Origin: Rossellomorea sp. y25
GTDB lineage: Bacteria; Bacillota; Bacilli; Bacillales; Bacillaceae_B
Direction of reading: 5' to 3'
Length of the DNA: 64,000 bases
Assembly: GCF_038049935.1 (NCBI RefSeq)
Contig: NZ_CP145886.1
Span: 744,001-808,000, forward strand
The position numbers and the translations under genes are program-made. Below the pieces are notes generated by a model. It worked only from the letters and a program-made list of their open reading frames with translations, made no database searches and was not told where the DNA came from. Shown here in pieces: positions 8,830 through 17,186 of the stretch. How positions within the stretch are numbered: position 1 is the first letter of the stretch; the number at the start of each line of letters is the position of its first letter.

Positions 8830-9609
8830 TTAAGGATGTCCAAACTTCTTTTCAAATTGTTCAGACCCACCAACAGCTTGTTCAATCACTTTACCAAGAC
8901 TTTGATCGAGTCTGTTCATAAGTTGATGAGAACGCTTGTTAAACAAGTAGTTATTAGTCATCATTAAAGTGAAGATTTTCACTTTACGTCCGGAACCAGG
9001 GTTGATAATCGTAACCTTCTTGAAATCGCTATCAAAAGTTAGTAGATTAGCAGACTGATTTACTGCAGAAGCAGCGATGAAGGCATCATTAGACTGAAGG
9101 GGAACGGACTTTGAGAACTGCATGCCGGTCTCTAGGCATGCAAATGTAGTGTTAGAGAGCTTAAAAAATCTTGACTGAATCAAGCCTTCTAATCGTTCAG
9201 TCGATTTTTTATTATAGTATCTTAAGAGTTCTGGTTTTTCGTGATTTTTCACGATGTTTGTAATGAATGTGCTGCGAATCTCGTCTTTCTTATCTTTATA
9301 TTCGTTCTTACTCCCTGTATGTTGAGTTAACCAATGGTCATGTTCCTCGCTTTTTATCCACTTATGGAATTGTTCTTCTGTATATATTCCCCGTGCTAAT
9401 ACATCGACTGCTTCAGAAAGAACGGTTTCACTTATATACAGTCTAGCCTTCTGCTGAAGTAGATAAATCGTATGTATGACGGTGGAAAGATGGTGGGGGT
9501 GGGACGAGTCAATAAATGCAATAAGATAATTGGTATCCATGAAAAAAGCATCCTCCGAATAATCTTTTCCGGGGATGCAATATTCCTCAAGGTATTGAAT
9601 AGTCATCAT
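8830..9609 (-). CDS. PIN-domain protein, probable toxin
   Basis: A 259-residue protein with PIN-like RNase motifs: FFMDTNYLIAFID (first acidic residue near 25), ETVLSEAVDVLARG (Glu), SNDAFIAASAV and LLTFDSDFKKV (C-terminal acidic pair). PIN toxins of VapC type cleave RNA using Mg2+ held by these acids. It is longer than typical VapC (about 130-150 residues), with an inserted middle and a C-terminal extension of about 50 residues (LMTNNYLFNKRSHQLMNRL). ATG 9609 overlaps the stop of a 55-residue upstream gene by ATGA, the usual layout of a toxin behind its antitoxin. The pairing is inferred. Confidence 0.75.
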   Translation of the reverse strand: MMTIQYLEEYCIPGKDYSEDAFFMDTNYLIAFIDSSHPHHLSTVIHTIYLLQQKARLYISETVLSEAVDVLARGIYTEEQFHKWIKSEEHDHWLTQHTGSKNEYKDKKDEIRSTFITNIVKNHEKPELLRYYNKKSTERLEGLIQSRFFKLSNTTFACLETGMQFSKSVPLQSNDAFIAASAVNQSANLLTFDSDFKKVTIINPGSGRKVKIFTLMMTNNYLFNKRSHQLMNRLDQSLGKVIEQAVGGSEQFEKKFGHP

Positions 9610-9773
9610 TCTTTTCCTCTGACTTCCCGGCAGATTTGATCTGAATCTTCGCCTAAATCAATGGTTCCAATGGATTTTGATAACAGTCTGAGCTGCTCCT
9701 CAAAGGGAAGTTCCTTTTCCTTATCAATGGATGGAGTTTGTGTCGGCATAGCTTGATCATCCCCCTTTTTCAT
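9606..9773 (-). CDS. 55-residue protein, candidate antitoxin of the PIN toxin
   Basis: A small frame with a strong ribosome site (AAGGGGG, 7 bases before ATG 9773) that overlaps the PIN gene by ATGA. The protein starts MKKGDDQAMPTQT and has one charged helix, LPFEEQLRLLSKSIGTIDLG, with an acidic tail ending CREVRGKE. No DNA-binding fold is evident and I recognise no antitoxin family. The coupling, size and order are the evidence for a partner role. It could instead be an unrelated leader gene. Confidence 0.6.
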   Translation of the reverse strand: MKKGDDQAMPTQTPSIDKEKELPFEEQLRLLSKSIGTIDLGEDSDQICREVRGKE

Positions 9774-10170
9774 CGTTACACCCCCTTAGAATAAGGATTA
9801 CCTAAAATCACTTATTATAAAAGGTATGTGGTGAATATATATCTATTCTATAAAATGAGGAGATGATTTACAACTATTACCTGTTGGTGAAAACCATGGC
9901 TTCAATTCCCTTGTCCTGTGGTTTCCGGACGGATTACTATTCGTCTTTTATTCCCAACTCATTCATGAATATACAATAACACCCTACTAGTAATCGCTCC
10001 TTAGCATTTCCTCCCATTAAGAAAATCTCCCTGTCAACCCAAAATCCAATCATTAACAATTCCGCCACAATCAAATGTCCATTTTACAAATAAAGTAAAA
10101 TATCCTGTGCATAATGCAAAGGATACCTTACATTTAAGTTAATAAATCCATAAAAGGAGAAAAATGGTAG
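9774..10170. other. Intergenic region without recognised gene
   Basis: About 400 bp between the divergent PIN and HTH operons. TATAAT on the minus strand near 9820 may be the -10 of the PIN operon. AAAAGGAGA at 10152-10160 is the ribosome site of the HTH gene. Nothing else was recognised. Confidence 0.3.
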
Positions 10171-10383
10171 ATGTTGAATAATTCTGTTCGAGAATTGCGC
10201 GCCAAGTTCCGGTTTACCCAGCAGGATCTGGCTAATCGTATAGGCGTTACCAGACAGACGATCGGATTGATCGAAAAAGGGGATTATGCACCGTCCATCA
10301 CGCTGGCTCTGAAGATCGCACACGCTTTTAATGTGCCGGTGGAAGAGATATTTCGCTTGGAAGAGGAGAGAGGTTCATGTTAA
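10171..10383 (+). CDS. Small XRE-family repressor
   Basis: A 70-residue single-domain helix-turn-helix protein (RFTQQDLANRIGVTRQTIGLIEKGDYAPSITLALKIAHAF), the compact Cro/YozG-like type. It overlaps the next gene by 7 bp. Such regulators are typically encoded with, and repress, a following membrane-protein gene, here a four-helix protein and a CPBP protease-like protein. AGGAGA lies 10 bases upstream of the start. Confidence 0.85.
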   Translation: MLNNSVRELRAKFRFTQQDLANRIGVTRQTIGLIEKGDYAPSITLALKIAHAFNVPVEEIFRLEEERGSC

Positions 10384-10802
10384 TGCAGATATTTCAGTCA
10401 CCACTGTTCAATGCCGTTCTCATCATCGGTCTTGGGGTCATCATGTTGGGAGATCATTATGCGGCCCACATCCCGGATTGGCTGGTGATTGATTCGATGG
10501 TGCTCGGGATTCCGATCCTCATCTTGATGGCGATCATTCCTGTCTATAACAGACGGCATCCGGAGAATCGGATCAAGCCGAGCGTGATCTCGATGGAACT
10601 GCGGGAAGAAGATGAGGGGATGCAGTGGCTGACCTTCAAGGCGACGAGGAAGGTGTATATCTTCTTTGCTTTCGCGATTCCGATCGGCATAGCGCTGACG
10701 GCTTATTTACATCACATTCCTTATGTCCCTATCATTCTATTAATCGGAATGGGCGTCGTTCAATACCTCATTTATTGGTTTCAGATAAAGCGATTCAGCT
10801 AA
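10377..10802 (+). CDS. Four-helix membrane protein
   Basis: A 141-residue protein with two N-terminal hydrophobic helices, a charged loop (RRHPENRIKPSVISMELREEDEG) and two C-terminal helices. It is translationally coupled to the XRE gene (start inside its last codons) and 12 bp before the CPBP gene. Similar proteins sit beside small XRE regulators in Bacillaceae, but I recognise no defined family or activity. Confidence 0.65.
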   Translation: MLMQIFQSPLFNAVLIIGLGVIMLGDHYAAHIPDWLVIDSMVLGIPILILMAIIPVYNRRHPENRIKPSVISMELREEDEGMQWLTFKATRKVYIFFAFAIPIGIALTAYLHHIPYVPIILLIGMGVVQYLIYWFQIKRFS

Positions 10803-10814
10803 AGGGGGAAACAG

Positions 10815-12359
10815 ATGGATACTCAGTTGATCATCTCAATCATCATACTCATCACTCTGGCGGAGGTCGGTGCCGTCATCCTGTTTGTGAAATACAGAAG
10901 GGGGGACATGGACAGCAACCCGTTCATGACCATCCTGAAAAAAGAGTGGATCATTCTTTTCTATGCCTTGTTTAAATGGAAGAGGAAGAAAGGCAATGAT
11001 AAAGGAATCCAGAGCTATTATTATCACAAAGGATCGAATTATTTCTGGCTGTTCATCGCGCTCCTTCATGAACAGGTGATTGAAGGTATTGTCTTTCATA
11101 TCTACTTAAAAGAAATCGATCCCCTCAGGGCAAATATCCTGGTTGTGCTGCATGTCTACAGCATCCTCTACATGCTGGGGGACTACAACTTAGTCAGGAA
11201 CTCGCCGATCATCCTGAAAGGGAACAAAGTTGTCATGAACATCGGGGTAAGAAGGTCACTGACCTTTCATATCAGGGATGTCGGCACCATCCAACCGGCA
11301 AGGACGCAGTATAGCAAGGGCGGCGGCCTCATCCACGAGAAAAATGCCTACCATGTCAGCATGCTTCCAAGGGTGTTCACCCGTGTATTCGGCATGATGG
11401 ATGAACTGAAATATGAAGTCACCTTCAAGGAACCCATTTACGCCAGAGGATATTTCGGCCAGAAAAAAATAGTAAAGAAAGCTTTGATATCGATGGACAA
11501 CCCGGAACAGTTCATCATGGATCTTAGGGAAAAGGTGGACAGCTATGATGAAAGTGAAGACACGGAAGGTGATCGATTGGTCGCTGCCGCTTATGAGGGG
11601 AAAAGACCGAATTTTATCAACTGGAAGGTCTATTTTACCTTACTTGTCCTGAACATACTGGGAGCTTTGGCGATTTCCCCCTATGCGATGGAGCGGGAGA
11701 ACCTTCATGAAGTAATGGGACTAAGCAAGCTGTCCTTCACCCTGTATTACGTCATCCAGGTGCTGTTGGAAGCGGGGATCCTGCTATTTATCGCATTATG
11801 GCTCGCGAAGAAGGTGAAGCTCAAGGCTCCGATCATAGAATCCTTTTTCAACAAGAACCAACCGCTTCATTCTTTTAGAAAACCGGTCATGAAATCCGCC
11901 CTCTATGGGGTACTCGCAGGTGTGGTCACCAGCATCTTCAGCCTGATCGTATCGAAGCCCCTCGGAGTGGACAATTCTTCACTCAATGAACCCACTTGGT
12001 GGCTCGGGACATTGGGGTCATTCGGAGCGGCCGTGAATGAAGAATCGATTTTCCGTCTGTTCCTGGTCACGCTGCTCATATGGCTGCAGGTGAAGATGTT
12101 CAAAGGAACGGTGACAAAAGCTAAGAAATGGACGGCCATCATCGTTGCTAGCTTAATCTTCGGCATCATGCATTATGGTGTGGCGGCGTCCAATTTCGAT
12201 ATGACTCTCGGTCTCTTCATCAGCATGCTCGTCATCAACGGCATTGGTGGTCTCGTGTTCGGGGCACTCTTCGTCTTTGTGGGACTTGAATTCGCCATGA
12301 TCGCTCATTTCACAGCGGATATTGTGCTCCATGTGGTTGGGCCGCGGGTGGTGGAGTGA
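10815..12359 (+). CDS. CPBP-family intramembrane metalloprotease-like protein
   Basis: A 514-residue protein. An N-terminal membrane and PH-like/bacterial cytoplasmic half (about 1-260) is followed by a C-terminal eight-helix CPBP (CAAX protease/bacteriocin-processing) domain. The diagnostic glutamates and arginine are present as NEESIFR (E409, E410), then FGIMHYG with the first His and HFTADIVLH with the second. Bacterial CPBP proteins act in bacteriocin maturation or self-immunity, and most have no known substrate. AAAGGGGGAA precedes ATG 10815. It is third in an operon with the XRE regulator. Confidence 0.8.
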   Translation: MDTQLIISIIILITLAEVGAVILFVKYRRGDMDSNPFMTILKKEWIILFYALFKWKRKKGNDKGIQSYYYHKGSNYFWLFIALLHEQVIEGIVFHIYLKEIDPLRANILVVLHVYSILYMLGDYNLVRNSPIILKGNKVVMNIGVRRSLTFHIRDVGTIQPARTQYSKGGGLIHEKNAYHVSMLPRVFTRVFGMMDELKYEVTFKEPIYARGYFGQKKIVKKALISMDNPEQFIMDLREKVDSYDESEDTEGDRLVAAAYEGKRPNFINWKVYFTLLVLNILGALAISPYAMERENLHEVMGLSKLSFTLYYVIQVLLEAGILLFIALWLAKKVKLKAPIIESFFNKNQPLHSFRKPVMKSALYGVLAGVVTSIFSLIVSKPLGVDNSSLNEPTWWLGTLGSFGAAVNEESIFRLFLVTLLIWLQVKMFKGTVTKAKKWTAIIVASLIFGIMHYGVAASNFDMTLGLFISMLVINGIGGLVFGALFVFVGLEFAMIAHFTADIVLHVVGPRVVE

Positions 12360-12395
12360 GGGAGCCATGGGGACAGGTCCCATGGCCCCATTTTG

Positions 12396-12447
12396 ATGCC
12401 TGCCCCGTTGCGTTAGTGTAAGAACGCAACGGGTCAGGCATTTTTTT
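12396..12447 (+). terminator. Terminator after CPBP gene
   Basis: A long stem ATGCCTG-CCCGTTGCGTT / AACGCAACGGG-CAGGCAT followed by seven T. A second GC-rich hairpin (CCATGGG/CCCATGG) lies just before it at 12365-12387. Confidence 0.9.
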
Positions 12448-12604
12448 ATGAATTTGAAGTGTTACAAAAAACAGTTAGTGGTAATGTACAACAACCGTGA
12501 TGGGAATCACATCCCCTTTTTCATGCAAAATGCAATGTTTCTGCATAATTAGTGGGTAACAATGAACTATAGCAGATATCGATTACAGAAAAGGAGATGG
12601 TCAT

Positions 12605-13786
12605 TTGTTAGAATTGATTGGCGAATCTGCGAAGACCTCACTGGGGTATTTCTGGAAATCCGGTTGGGCATTCGTACTTGGATACTTAATCAGCTCCATG
12701 ATTCAGGCTTTTGTACAGAAGGATAAAATGGTCAAGTATATGGGAAATCCAAGTTTGAAGTCCGTTGGGTTATCCACACTATTCGGGGCGATCAGTTCCT
12801 CCTGTTCCTTTGCAGCCCTGGCAGCAGGGCGGAATCTTTTCAAAAAAGGGGCCCATTTTATTCCGACCCTTGCCTTTCTATTTGCTTCTACCAACCTGGT
12901 GATTGAATTAGGCATCCTTATTTATATCTTTCTAGGGTGGCAATTTGTGGTTGCAGAGATGATCGGGGGCATCGTTCTGATCTTTATTACCTGGATTCTT
13001 GTGAAAGCCACCTATCCTAAGAAGCTGGTGGAGGAAGCAAAGGATCATGTGGAGGACGATGAGGGAGACGAAGAAGGCTTCAACTGGAAAGAGAAAATCA
13101 AGACCAAAGAGGGCTGGTATCAGGTCGGACATGAATTTGTGATGAATTGGCAAATGGTGTGGAAAGAGATTACCATTGGATTTACGATTGCGGGGATCAT
13201 GGCAACATTCATATCAGAAGATACTTGGAAAATGTTCTTCCTCGCCGATCAGCCGGACTCATTTTTAAAGGTGCTGGAAAATGCACTGATCGGGCCGATC
13301 GTTGCCATGCTCACCTTTATCGGGTCAATGGGGAATATCCCCATTGCCACAATCCTCGCTTCCAGTGGAGTGGCCTTTGCAGGAATCATGGCATTCATCT
13401 ATTCTGATTTGGTCGTGCCACCGATTGTGGCGGTCCACAAGAAGTATTATGGCTTAAAAACGGCATTATACATTGCAGGTATCTTCTATTTATCAATCAT
13501 CCTGACTGCGATGGGGATGCATTATGCGTTTACGGTCATCGGATTGATCCCGGAAAACGCCAAACAAGTGATGAATGAATCACCCTTTCAAATCGATTAC
13601 ACGTTTTGGTTAAACATCGTATTTGCCATCGTTGCGATGGTGTCCATCTATTTGAATCGACTGTTCATGAAATCCGGTCATCACCATTCGATGATGAACA
13701 TGGAAGGTGACTCGAAAGTGAAGACGATCGTAACGTATATTTGTATTGGATATTTAGTGGTTGGGACTGTGGTGCATTTTGTGTGA
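12605..13786 (+). CDS. YraQ/DUF318-family permease
   Basis: A 393-residue membrane protein with two repeats of about four to five helices, each led by a conserved motif: AISSSCSFAALAAGR with the SSCS signature in repeat 1 and FIGSMGNIPIATILASSG in repeat 2. A charged loop (VEEAKDHVEDDEGDEEG) lies between them. This is the UPF0718/YraQ permease family. Related proteins export metal or metalloid ions, but the substrate is not predictable here. A His-rich tail (SGHHHSMMNM) suits metal contact. TTG 12605 has AAAAGGAGATGG upstream. Monocistronic. Confidence 0.8.
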   Translation: MLELIGESAKTSLGYFWKSGWAFVLGYLISSMIQAFVQKDKMVKYMGNPSLKSVGLSTLFGAISSSCSFAALAAGRNLFKKGAHFIPTLAFLFASTNLVIELGILIYIFLGWQFVVAEMIGGIVLIFITWILVKATYPKKLVEEAKDHVEDDEGDEEGFNWKEKIKTKEGWYQVGHEFVMNWQMVWKEITIGFTIAGIMATFISEDTWKMFFLADQPDSFLKVLENALIGPIVAMLTFIGSMGNIPIATILASSGVAFAGIMAFIYSDLVVPPIVAVHKKYYGLKTALYIAGIFYLSIILTAMGMHYAFTVIGLIPENAKQVMNESPFQIDYTFWLNIVFAIVAMVSIYLNRLFMKSGHHHSMMNMEGDSKVKTIVTYICIGYLVVGTVVHFV

Positions 13787-13796
13787 TTCGTTCAGT

Positions 13797-13831
13797 TAGG
13801 TTGCCCTGATAAGCGGGCAGCCTATTTTTTT
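13797..13831 (+). terminator. Terminator after permease
   Basis: AGG-TGCCC, loop, GGGCA-CCTATTTTTTT. Confidence 0.85.
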
Positions 13832-13998
13832 GTGTCGGATACCTACCGAATAGAACAAGGGATTTATTCCCTCACGTCGAACTTACCTTAAGAGATTAAT
13901 AGGATTCACTCCTAATCATGGGAACCGCGAAGAAGGGGAGGGTGAAACAGCATGTCCTCACATTTTCACTTGAGAAATTGAATAGAGGGGGAAAGCTT

Positions 13999-14520
13999 AT
14001 GAACTTTGAATTAAATGAAGGAATCGAGGTTTTGGAGAGAACCCCAAAGACCCTTGAATATTTCCTTACCGGTTTGTCAAAAGGATGGTTGGAGTGTGAT
14101 GAAGGGGAAGGGACCTGGAATGCCATTGGAGTTGTGGAGCATTTAATCGAAGGGGAGAAACATAATTGGATTCCGAGATTGAAGATGATCTTTCAAGAGG
14201 GGGAAAGTACGGTGTTTCCTGTTTTTGATCGTTTTTCTCATTTAGAAGAGGGCGCTTCAAAAAGTCTTGAGGAGAAGATCATGGAATTTGCTTCGCAGAG
14301 AGCAACGAATGTGAATGAGTTAAAAGAGTTAGCGGCTCGGTATTCCCTTGATGCAACGGGAATGCATCCTGCTTTCGGAAGGGTTAGTGCCCGTGAACTA
14401 ATCTCCACTTGGGTAGTCCATGATTTGACCCACCTTTCTCAAATTGTAAGGGTGTTTTCCAATCGTTATATGGAAGATGTGGGGCCATGGAAGGAATATT
14501 TAGGGGTATTGAACTCTTAA
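13999..14520 (+). CDS. DinB-family protein
   Basis: A 173-residue four-helix DinB/YfiT-like protein. Metal-site histidines are visible at VVEHLIEGEKHNW and in the last helix VVHDLTHLSQI. The fold is shared with bacillithiol S-transferases and mycothiol-dependent maleylpyruvate isomerases. The exact reaction is unknown. ATG 13999 (AGAGGGGGAAAG upstream) is preferred to an in-frame start at 13918. It leads a compact cluster with RidA (46 bp) and PaiB (19 bp). A 37-residue copy of its N-terminus, with 28 identities, survives at 37471-37584. Confidence 0.85.
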   Translation: MNFELNEGIEVLERTPKTLEYFLTGLSKGWLECDEGEGTWNAIGVVEHLIEGEKHNWIPRLKMIFQEGESTVFPVFDRFSHLEEGASKSLEEKIMEFASQRATNVNELKELAARYSLDATGMHPAFGRVSARELISTWVVHDLTHLSQIVRVFSNRYMEDVGPWKEYLGVLNS

Positions 14521-14566
14521 ACATGAGTGAGTCTTCGGATTCATCAAAATAAATGGAGGGAACAAC

Positions 14567-14983
14567 ATGAACAAAAAAGTATCAATGATTCAATCAGCCC
14601 ATTTAGCCAATGTTGATTATGCATACGCTTCAAGAGTACCTTCGGACATGGATCTCCTGTTTTTAGCAGGGGCTTGTCCTCTTAACAAAGAAGGGGAAGT
14701 TCCTTATATCAATGATTACGAACTTCAAGCCAAACTGTGTGTGGAGAATATGAAGGAAGTATTGAAGGAGAGTGGTGCCTCCTTGAAAGACGTCGTATAT
14801 ACCCGGGTTCTTGTAGCTTCTTTAATTCAGTCTGATTTAGTGACGGCTTGGAACGCGATAAGAAAAGAGTTTGGGGATCATGACGTCCCGAGTACGTTAT
14901 CAGGAGTGACTGTACTTGGGTACACAGATCAATTGGTAGAAATAGAAGCGATAGCAGCAGTTGAGAAACGAACAAATGTATAG
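14567..14983 (+). CDS. RidA/YjgF-family deaminase
   Basis: A 138-residue Rid-family protein (trimeric chorismate-mutase-like fold). Members hydrolyse reactive enamine/imine intermediates from PLP enzymes. The family layout is clear: LLFLAGACPLNKEG, LKESGASLKDVVYTRVLVASL and PSTLSGVTVLGYTDQLVEIEAIAAVE. The canonical RidA C-terminal Arg is not evident in a C-terminal R-x-x-x-E arrangement, so a Rid subgroup other than RidA proper is possible. GGAGGG precedes the ATG. Confidence 0.85.
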   Translation: MNKKVSMIQSAHLANVDYAYASRVPSDMDLLFLAGACPLNKEGEVPYINDYELQAKLCVENMKEVLKESGASLKDVVYTRVLVASLIQSDLVTAWNAIRKEFGDHDVPSTLSGVTVLGYTDQLVEIEAIAAVEKRTNV

Positions 14984-15002
14984 CTGAAAGGAGGATAGGA
15001 TC

Positions 15003-15608
15003 ATGTATATTCCAAAAGATTTTAAGATCATAGATGAATCGGTGGCTTACGAAATCATGAAAGAACATAGTTTTGCCACTCTTTTTTCTCAACACGATGG
15101 GTTGCCGTGTGCCACTCATATACCGTTAATAGTAAACGGGAAGTACTTATACGGACACTTCGCCCGTCCGAATCCTCAGTGGAAAGATATTGAAAATCAA
15201 ACCGTCCTGGCTGTTTTCCATGGTCCTCATTGTTATATCTCTCCGTCTTGGTATGAGACGAATAAAGCAGTGCCGACATGGAATTACGTGACCGTTCATG
15301 CGTATGGAGAAGTCGAGCTTCTGGAGGACGAAAATGAGTTGATGGATTCGTTCCATGATATGGTAATGGAGTATGAAGCTCCTGACAGTCCATACAGATT
15401 ACAGGATGCAGGTGCTGAGTATCTCGCTGGCTTGAGCAAGGGAGTTCAAGGTTTCAAAATGAAAATCAATAAGGTAGAAGGAAAAGCGAAGTTAAGTCAA
15501 AATCATTCATTGCAACGACAGGAGCGGGTGATCCATCAACTTGAACAAATTCCACATACGGATGAGCAACAGATTGCAGCCTGGATGAAGGCGAATTTAA
15601 AAAAGTGA
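15003..15608 (+). CDS. PaiB-like FMN-binding protein
   Basis: A 201-residue PaiB family protein with a split-barrel FMN-binding fold. Matching stretches are MYIPKDF at the start, [36 protein letters not shown] and [17 protein letters not shown]. In B. subtilis PaiB is linked to repression of sporulation and protease genes, but direct DNA binding is poorly supported and a flavin enzyme role is possible. The ATG has AAAGGAGGAT upstream. It is the last gene of the DinB-RidA-PaiB cluster. Confidence 0.88.
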   Translation: MYIPKDFKIIDESVAYEIMKEHSFATLFSQHDGLPCATHIPLIVNGKYLYGHFARPNPQWKDIENQTVLAVFHGPHCYISPSWYETNKAVPTWNYVTVHAYGEVELLEDENELMDSFHDMVMEYEAPDSPYRLQDAGAEYLAGLSKGVQGFKMKINKVEGKAKLSQNHSLQRQERVIHQLEQIPHTDEQQIAAWMKANLKK

Positions 15609-15844
15609 TAGGTTAATGCTTTGGTAACATGGTGTGGCTTAGCCAGCGTTTCTGCTCCGATTATTTTGATTATCCTCTTCATTATTATAAGGAAATTGTG
15701 TTTTAAGACTTAATTCATCTATTTGATAGAATGTAAGGTTCATTGGGTTTATAGGGGTTAAATGGTTTTATTAGAAATAACCCAATAGCCACTAAAAAAG
15801 TAAATAAACTTCTAATAATACTGAAAATTAACAATATTCAAAAT
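15609..15844. other. AT-rich leader region upstream of cyanophycinase
   Basis: No gene seen. An inverted repeat ATTGGGTT (15743-15750) / AACCCAAT (about 15778-15785) lies roughly 60-100 bp upstream of the sigma-54-type promoter, where an enhancer-binding activator could act. This role is inferred. Confidence 0.3.
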
Positions 15845-15860
15845 TGGCATAAAACTTGCA
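15845..15860 (+). promoter_or_regulatory. Sigma-54 (-24/-12) promoter of cyanophycinase
   Basis: TTGGCATAAAACTTGCA matches the -24/-12 consensus TGGCAC-N5-TTGCW: GG at 15846-15847 and GC at 15858-15859 have the required 12-bp register, with one mismatch (C to T) in the -24 box. It would start a transcript near 15871, about 58 bp before the gene. In Bacillus, SigL promoters serve amino-acid catabolism, including arginine. Confidence 0.65.
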
Positions 15861-15928
15861 TTTGTATGGAGTGCAGGGACAATCTGATACGTCTCTGCAA
15901 ATTATGAAATGCGGGGAGTGCAAGAAAC

Positions 15929-16960
15929 ATGAAGAAATTTTGGAAAATGGCAACAACGATTGGTTTGTCGGTGGGATTATTGGCGGCTCATGCGCCTGCT
16001 GAGGCTGCAAGTGGGGACCATACATATTACGGCTATGGGGATACGACCAACATTAGTCGTACAACAACGTATGGGATCAACTTGATGGGTGGTTCGACGG
16101 ATGTGGACGAAGCAATGCTATGGATGGCAGAGAAGGCAAACGGTGGAGACTTTGTCGTACTGCGTGCTTCTGGTGATGATGGGTATAATCAATATATTTA
16201 CGACTTAGCCGCAAGTAATGGTGTTCCCCTCGACTCGGTGGAAACCATTGTATTGAATAATCGGAATGCTGCGTACGATTCCTTTGTACTAGATAAAGTA
16301 TACAGGGCAGAGGCTGTATTCTTTGCCGGTGGGGATCAGTCTTTATATGTAGACTATATCATCAATACCCCACTGGAAGATACATTGAATGATCTCATTT
16401 CAATTTACGATGTCCCAATAGGTGGTACGAGTGCAGGACTCGCGATTCAAGGACAGTTCGTGTATGATGCGGAAAACGGTTCGGTTTACTCAGACGAAGC
16501 ATTAAGCAATCCAGGGAATCGGTACATGACGTTCACACGCAACTTTTTGGATAACTCGTACTTAACAAGTACCATCACGGACACCCATTTTGAACAGCGT
16601 GACCGCATGGGGCGATTTGTCGGCTTTATGGCCCGTAACATCATGGACGGCTGGACGACACAAGCAAAAGGGATAGCCGTTAACGAGCAGACTGCTTTAT
16701 TAGTGGAAGCAGACGGTTCCGCAAGAGTCGTATCGCAACCGGGAAGCACGGATGCAGCTGTATACGTAGCACGTTCAACCAGTGCACCAACGAGCGGCTA
16801 CAGCTCACCATTGACCATGAAAGACATCGAAATGATCAAGTTAGAAACAGGTGACACCTTCTCTTTCCCATCTTGGTCGAGCAATAATGGTGTTCCATAT
16901 AAATTAAGTGCTCAGAATGGTGTATTGACGTCAACGACGGGAAATATATACGGCAAGTAA
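15929..16960 (+). CDS. Secreted cyanophycinase
   Basis: A 343-residue S51-family peptidase with a Sec signal peptide (MKKFWKMATT to about residue 27, AEAA cleavage). Cyanophycinase cleaves the storage polymer multi-L-arginyl-poly-L-aspartate to beta-Asp-Arg dipeptides. The nucleophile elbow is GGTSAGLAIQG (Ser 168), preceded by AVFFAGGDQSLYVDY and followed by TDTHFEQRDRMGRFVG, which holds the conserved His and acidic residues. Being exported, it would digest cyanophycin from other organisms as a nitrogen and carbon source. The upstream sigma-54 promoter fits control with arginine-use genes. Monocistronic, with a downstream terminator. Confidence 0.88.
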   Translation: MKKFWKMATTIGLSVGLLAAHAPAEAASGDHTYYGYGDTTNISRTTTYGINLMGGSTDVDEAMLWMAEKANGGDFVVLRASGDDGYNQYIYDLAASNGVPLDSVETIVLNNRNAAYDSFVLDKVYRAEAVFFAGGDQSLYVDYIINTPLEDTLNDLISIYDVPIGGTSAGLAIQGQFVYDAENGSVYSDEALSNPGNRYMTFTRNFLDNSYLTSTITDTHFEQRDRMGRFVGFMARNIMDGWTTQAKGIAVNEQTALLVEADGSARVVSQPGSTDAAVYVARSTSAPTSGYSSPLTMKDIEMIKLETGDTFSFPSWSSNNGVPYKLSAQNGVLTSTTGNIYGK

Positions 16961-17012
16961 TCGAATAGAGCGTTTATAAAGGGTATATATAGTTTCATCG
17001 CTTTTTTTGATA

Positions 17013-17041
17013 GTCCTCCGACGAAATCGGGGGATTTTTTT
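17013..17041 (+). terminator. Terminator after cyanophycinase
   Basis: TCCTCCGA, loop, TCGGGGGA and T7. Confidence 0.85.
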
Positions 17042-17186
17042 CATTTTATCCCATTTTCCTTGTAGTGAGATGTTCCTTATTCACCACCTTTTCCAGCAAC
17101 GAATATGTGCCTCATCAGTATGGGAATAATTTCTTGAATGGAAAGGGAAACTAGGTGAAAGCAAGCTTGTTTAGGAGGGTTGTTTA

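Noticed and set aside
17100..17160. Sigma-G promoter for ger operon 2
   Set aside because: GAATA elements are present but no -10 with correct spacing; not convincing.
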